Below, piece after piece: positions 63,235-64,000 of a DNA stretch of 64,000 nucleotides. The notes under the pieces are model-generated. The model did not search any database, was not told where the DNA came from, and worked only from the letters and a program-made list of their open reading frames with translations. Within the stretch, counting starts at the first letter, position 1; the number at the start of each line of letters is the position of its first letter. The translations under genes and the position numbers were made by a program. Origin of the DNA: RI-153 sp963721725 (GTDB taxonomy: Bacteria; Chloroflexota; Anaerolineae; Caldilineales; Caldilineaceae); NCBI GenBank assembly GCA_963721725.1, contig CAVRLX010000003.1, forward strand, positions 496,001 through 560,000. Direction: 5' to 3'.

Positions 63235-64000
63235 TCACATCTTTTGTCCGCCACCCATTGCCGGGTCACCCATTGCCGGGCCACCCATTGCCGGACCGCC
63301 CATCGCCGGGCCACCCATTGCTGGGCCACCCATCGCCGGACCACCCATCGTACCTTCGGCCTTCTTGCCTTCGACACCACTGCCCATGTCGGCGGTGGGA
63401 TCAATGCCGCGCAGCATCATGCCCTGGCCGCGCGAAAGGTGCGTCTGGATGGTGGGCGGATCTTCGGGATCGCGCAGTTGCACTAGAATTGTGGTGCGCG
63501 CTTCGTTGCTGGTGTTGATCCCGGAGCCGTGGATGGTAAGATAGCTGAAGAAAAGCACGTCGCCGGCTTTGGCCGGGCACGCCACCGACGATTCTAGCGG
63601 GTACTGATCAAAGGGCAGATGCCAACCGCCGTCGTTCTCGTGCGGGATGGGTCCGTTTTTGTGGCTGCCCGGTACCACGCGAATGCAGCCTTTTTCCAAC
63701 GGCGCGTTATCAAAATGGACCACGGCGGCGATCATCGAGTGTTTGTCGTGGGGGAAAAAGGGCACATCTTGGTGCATGGGGAACGGTGACCCCTTTTCCG
63801 GCGGCTTGATGAAGAGCTTGTTGTGGTGCAGTTGCACATTGGGCGAGCCGATAATGTCGGCGGCAGCGCCCGTGAGGCGTTCGTCCACCAGCAGCCGTGT
63901 CAGCGCCGCCGAGTGAAATTGTACGTTGTGGCAGTGTAACAGTGAGGTTTTTTCCATGGTCACGCCCTGGGCGCTTTTCCATGTGGCATCCACGCTTTTA
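63235..64000 (-). CDS. Phytanoyl-CoA dioxygenase (PhyH)-family protein with MGGPA repeat tail, partial
   Basis: The frame is open through the right window edge, so the N-terminus is missing; about 255 residues are visible. Fe(II)/2-oxoglutarate dioxygenase motifs: HxD in MHQDVPFFPH, the distal His in LTIHGSGINTS, and the 2OG-binding Arg in NEARTTILVQLRDP. In this phylum PhyH proteins are numerous and of diverse substrate. After about GKKAEGT the protein ends in five MGGPA repeats and one MGDPA, coded by six 15-bp units (63259-63348), an addition absent from normal PhyH proteins. Confidence 0.85.
   Translation of the reverse strand, partial: KSVDATWKSAQGVTMEKTSLLHCHNVQFHSAALTRLLVDERLTGAAADIIGSPNVQLHHNKLFIKPPEKGSPFPMHQDVPFFPHDKHSMIAAVVHFDNAPLEKGCIRVVPGSHKNGPIPHENDGGWHLPFDQYPLESSVACPAKAGDVLFFSYLTIHGSGINTSNEARTTILVQLRDPEDPPTIQTHLSRGQGMMLRGIDPTADMGSGVEGKKAEGTMGGPAMGGPAMGGPAMGGPAMGGPAMGDPAMGGGQKM
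63259..63348 (-). repeat. Six tandem 15-bp coding repeats (MGGPA)
   Basis: Six successive units encode MGGPA (five) and MGDPA (one) at the C-terminus of the PhyH protein. The units differ only slightly at third positions, for example ATTGCCGG and ATCGCCGG on the plus strand, so the array is young or under copy-number turnover. Confidence 0.9.

Overview
Chromosomal window, moderately GC-rich, with no rRNA or tRNA gene that I can recognise. The best guess for the host is a Chloroflexota bacterium of the Caldilinea/Anaerolinea kind. This is inferred from the mix of kaiBC, very large PAS/GAF histidine kinases, an archaeal-type AspRS, GH172 and PhyH proteins, and sugar-acid catabolism; no marker gene proves it.

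Layout. 1-579: start of murJ, leaving the window leftwards. 870-6796: rightward kaiC-kaiB-hybrid kinase operon. 6866-22665: long leftward run (APH-like kinase, TlpA-like thioredoxin, gnd, secreted phospholipase D-like protein, oxidoreductase remnant, DapA-family aldolase, hybrid kinase, alaX, recF, broken DUF433/DUF5615 pair, M16 peptidase, ugd, flippase-like membrane protein). 22820-24487: T-box leader and aspS. 24628-25213: SWIM protein preceded by an unannotated RNA transcription unit. 25369-27756: M20 hydrolase and galactonate dehydratase-like gene. 27886-31277: lone receiver, rimI, tsaB, class II aldolase. 31715-33985: flagellin and CBM48-type protein. 34042-36929: radical SAM enzyme behind a very cysteine-rich protein. 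37188-45781: antiporter, two aldo/keto reductases, enolase-superfamily enzyme, LLM oxidoreductase, complete IS982 element, Gfo/Idh oxidoreductase. 46138-52520: lipoprotein beta-propeller, Uma2 protein, peptide-type ABC permeases, M24 peptidase. 52874-58522: 1591-residue kinase, its receiver and a phasin. 58532-61048: msrQ, msrP and a DUF2231 protein. 61104-64000: GH172, TIM-barrel isomerase and a PhyH dioxygenase cut by the window end.

How it fits together. The genes suggest a heterotroph living on plant-type sugars and sugar acids (dehydratases, GH172, aldolases, AKRs, peptide-type permeases). It invests heavily in signalling: three giant PAS/GAF kinases, two output-less receivers and a KaiBC pair without KaiA.

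Two genome-wide features stand out. First, about eleven genes carry one to three small frameshifts whose repair restores conserved family sequence, so sequencing error is more likely than decay. Second, intergenic regions are full of long inverted repeats, including a four-copy dispersed hairpin family of about 92 bp. The most novel candidates are the 58-cysteine protein with its radical SAM partner (34042-36929), the promoter-to-terminator RNA at 24984-25213, and the hairpin families.
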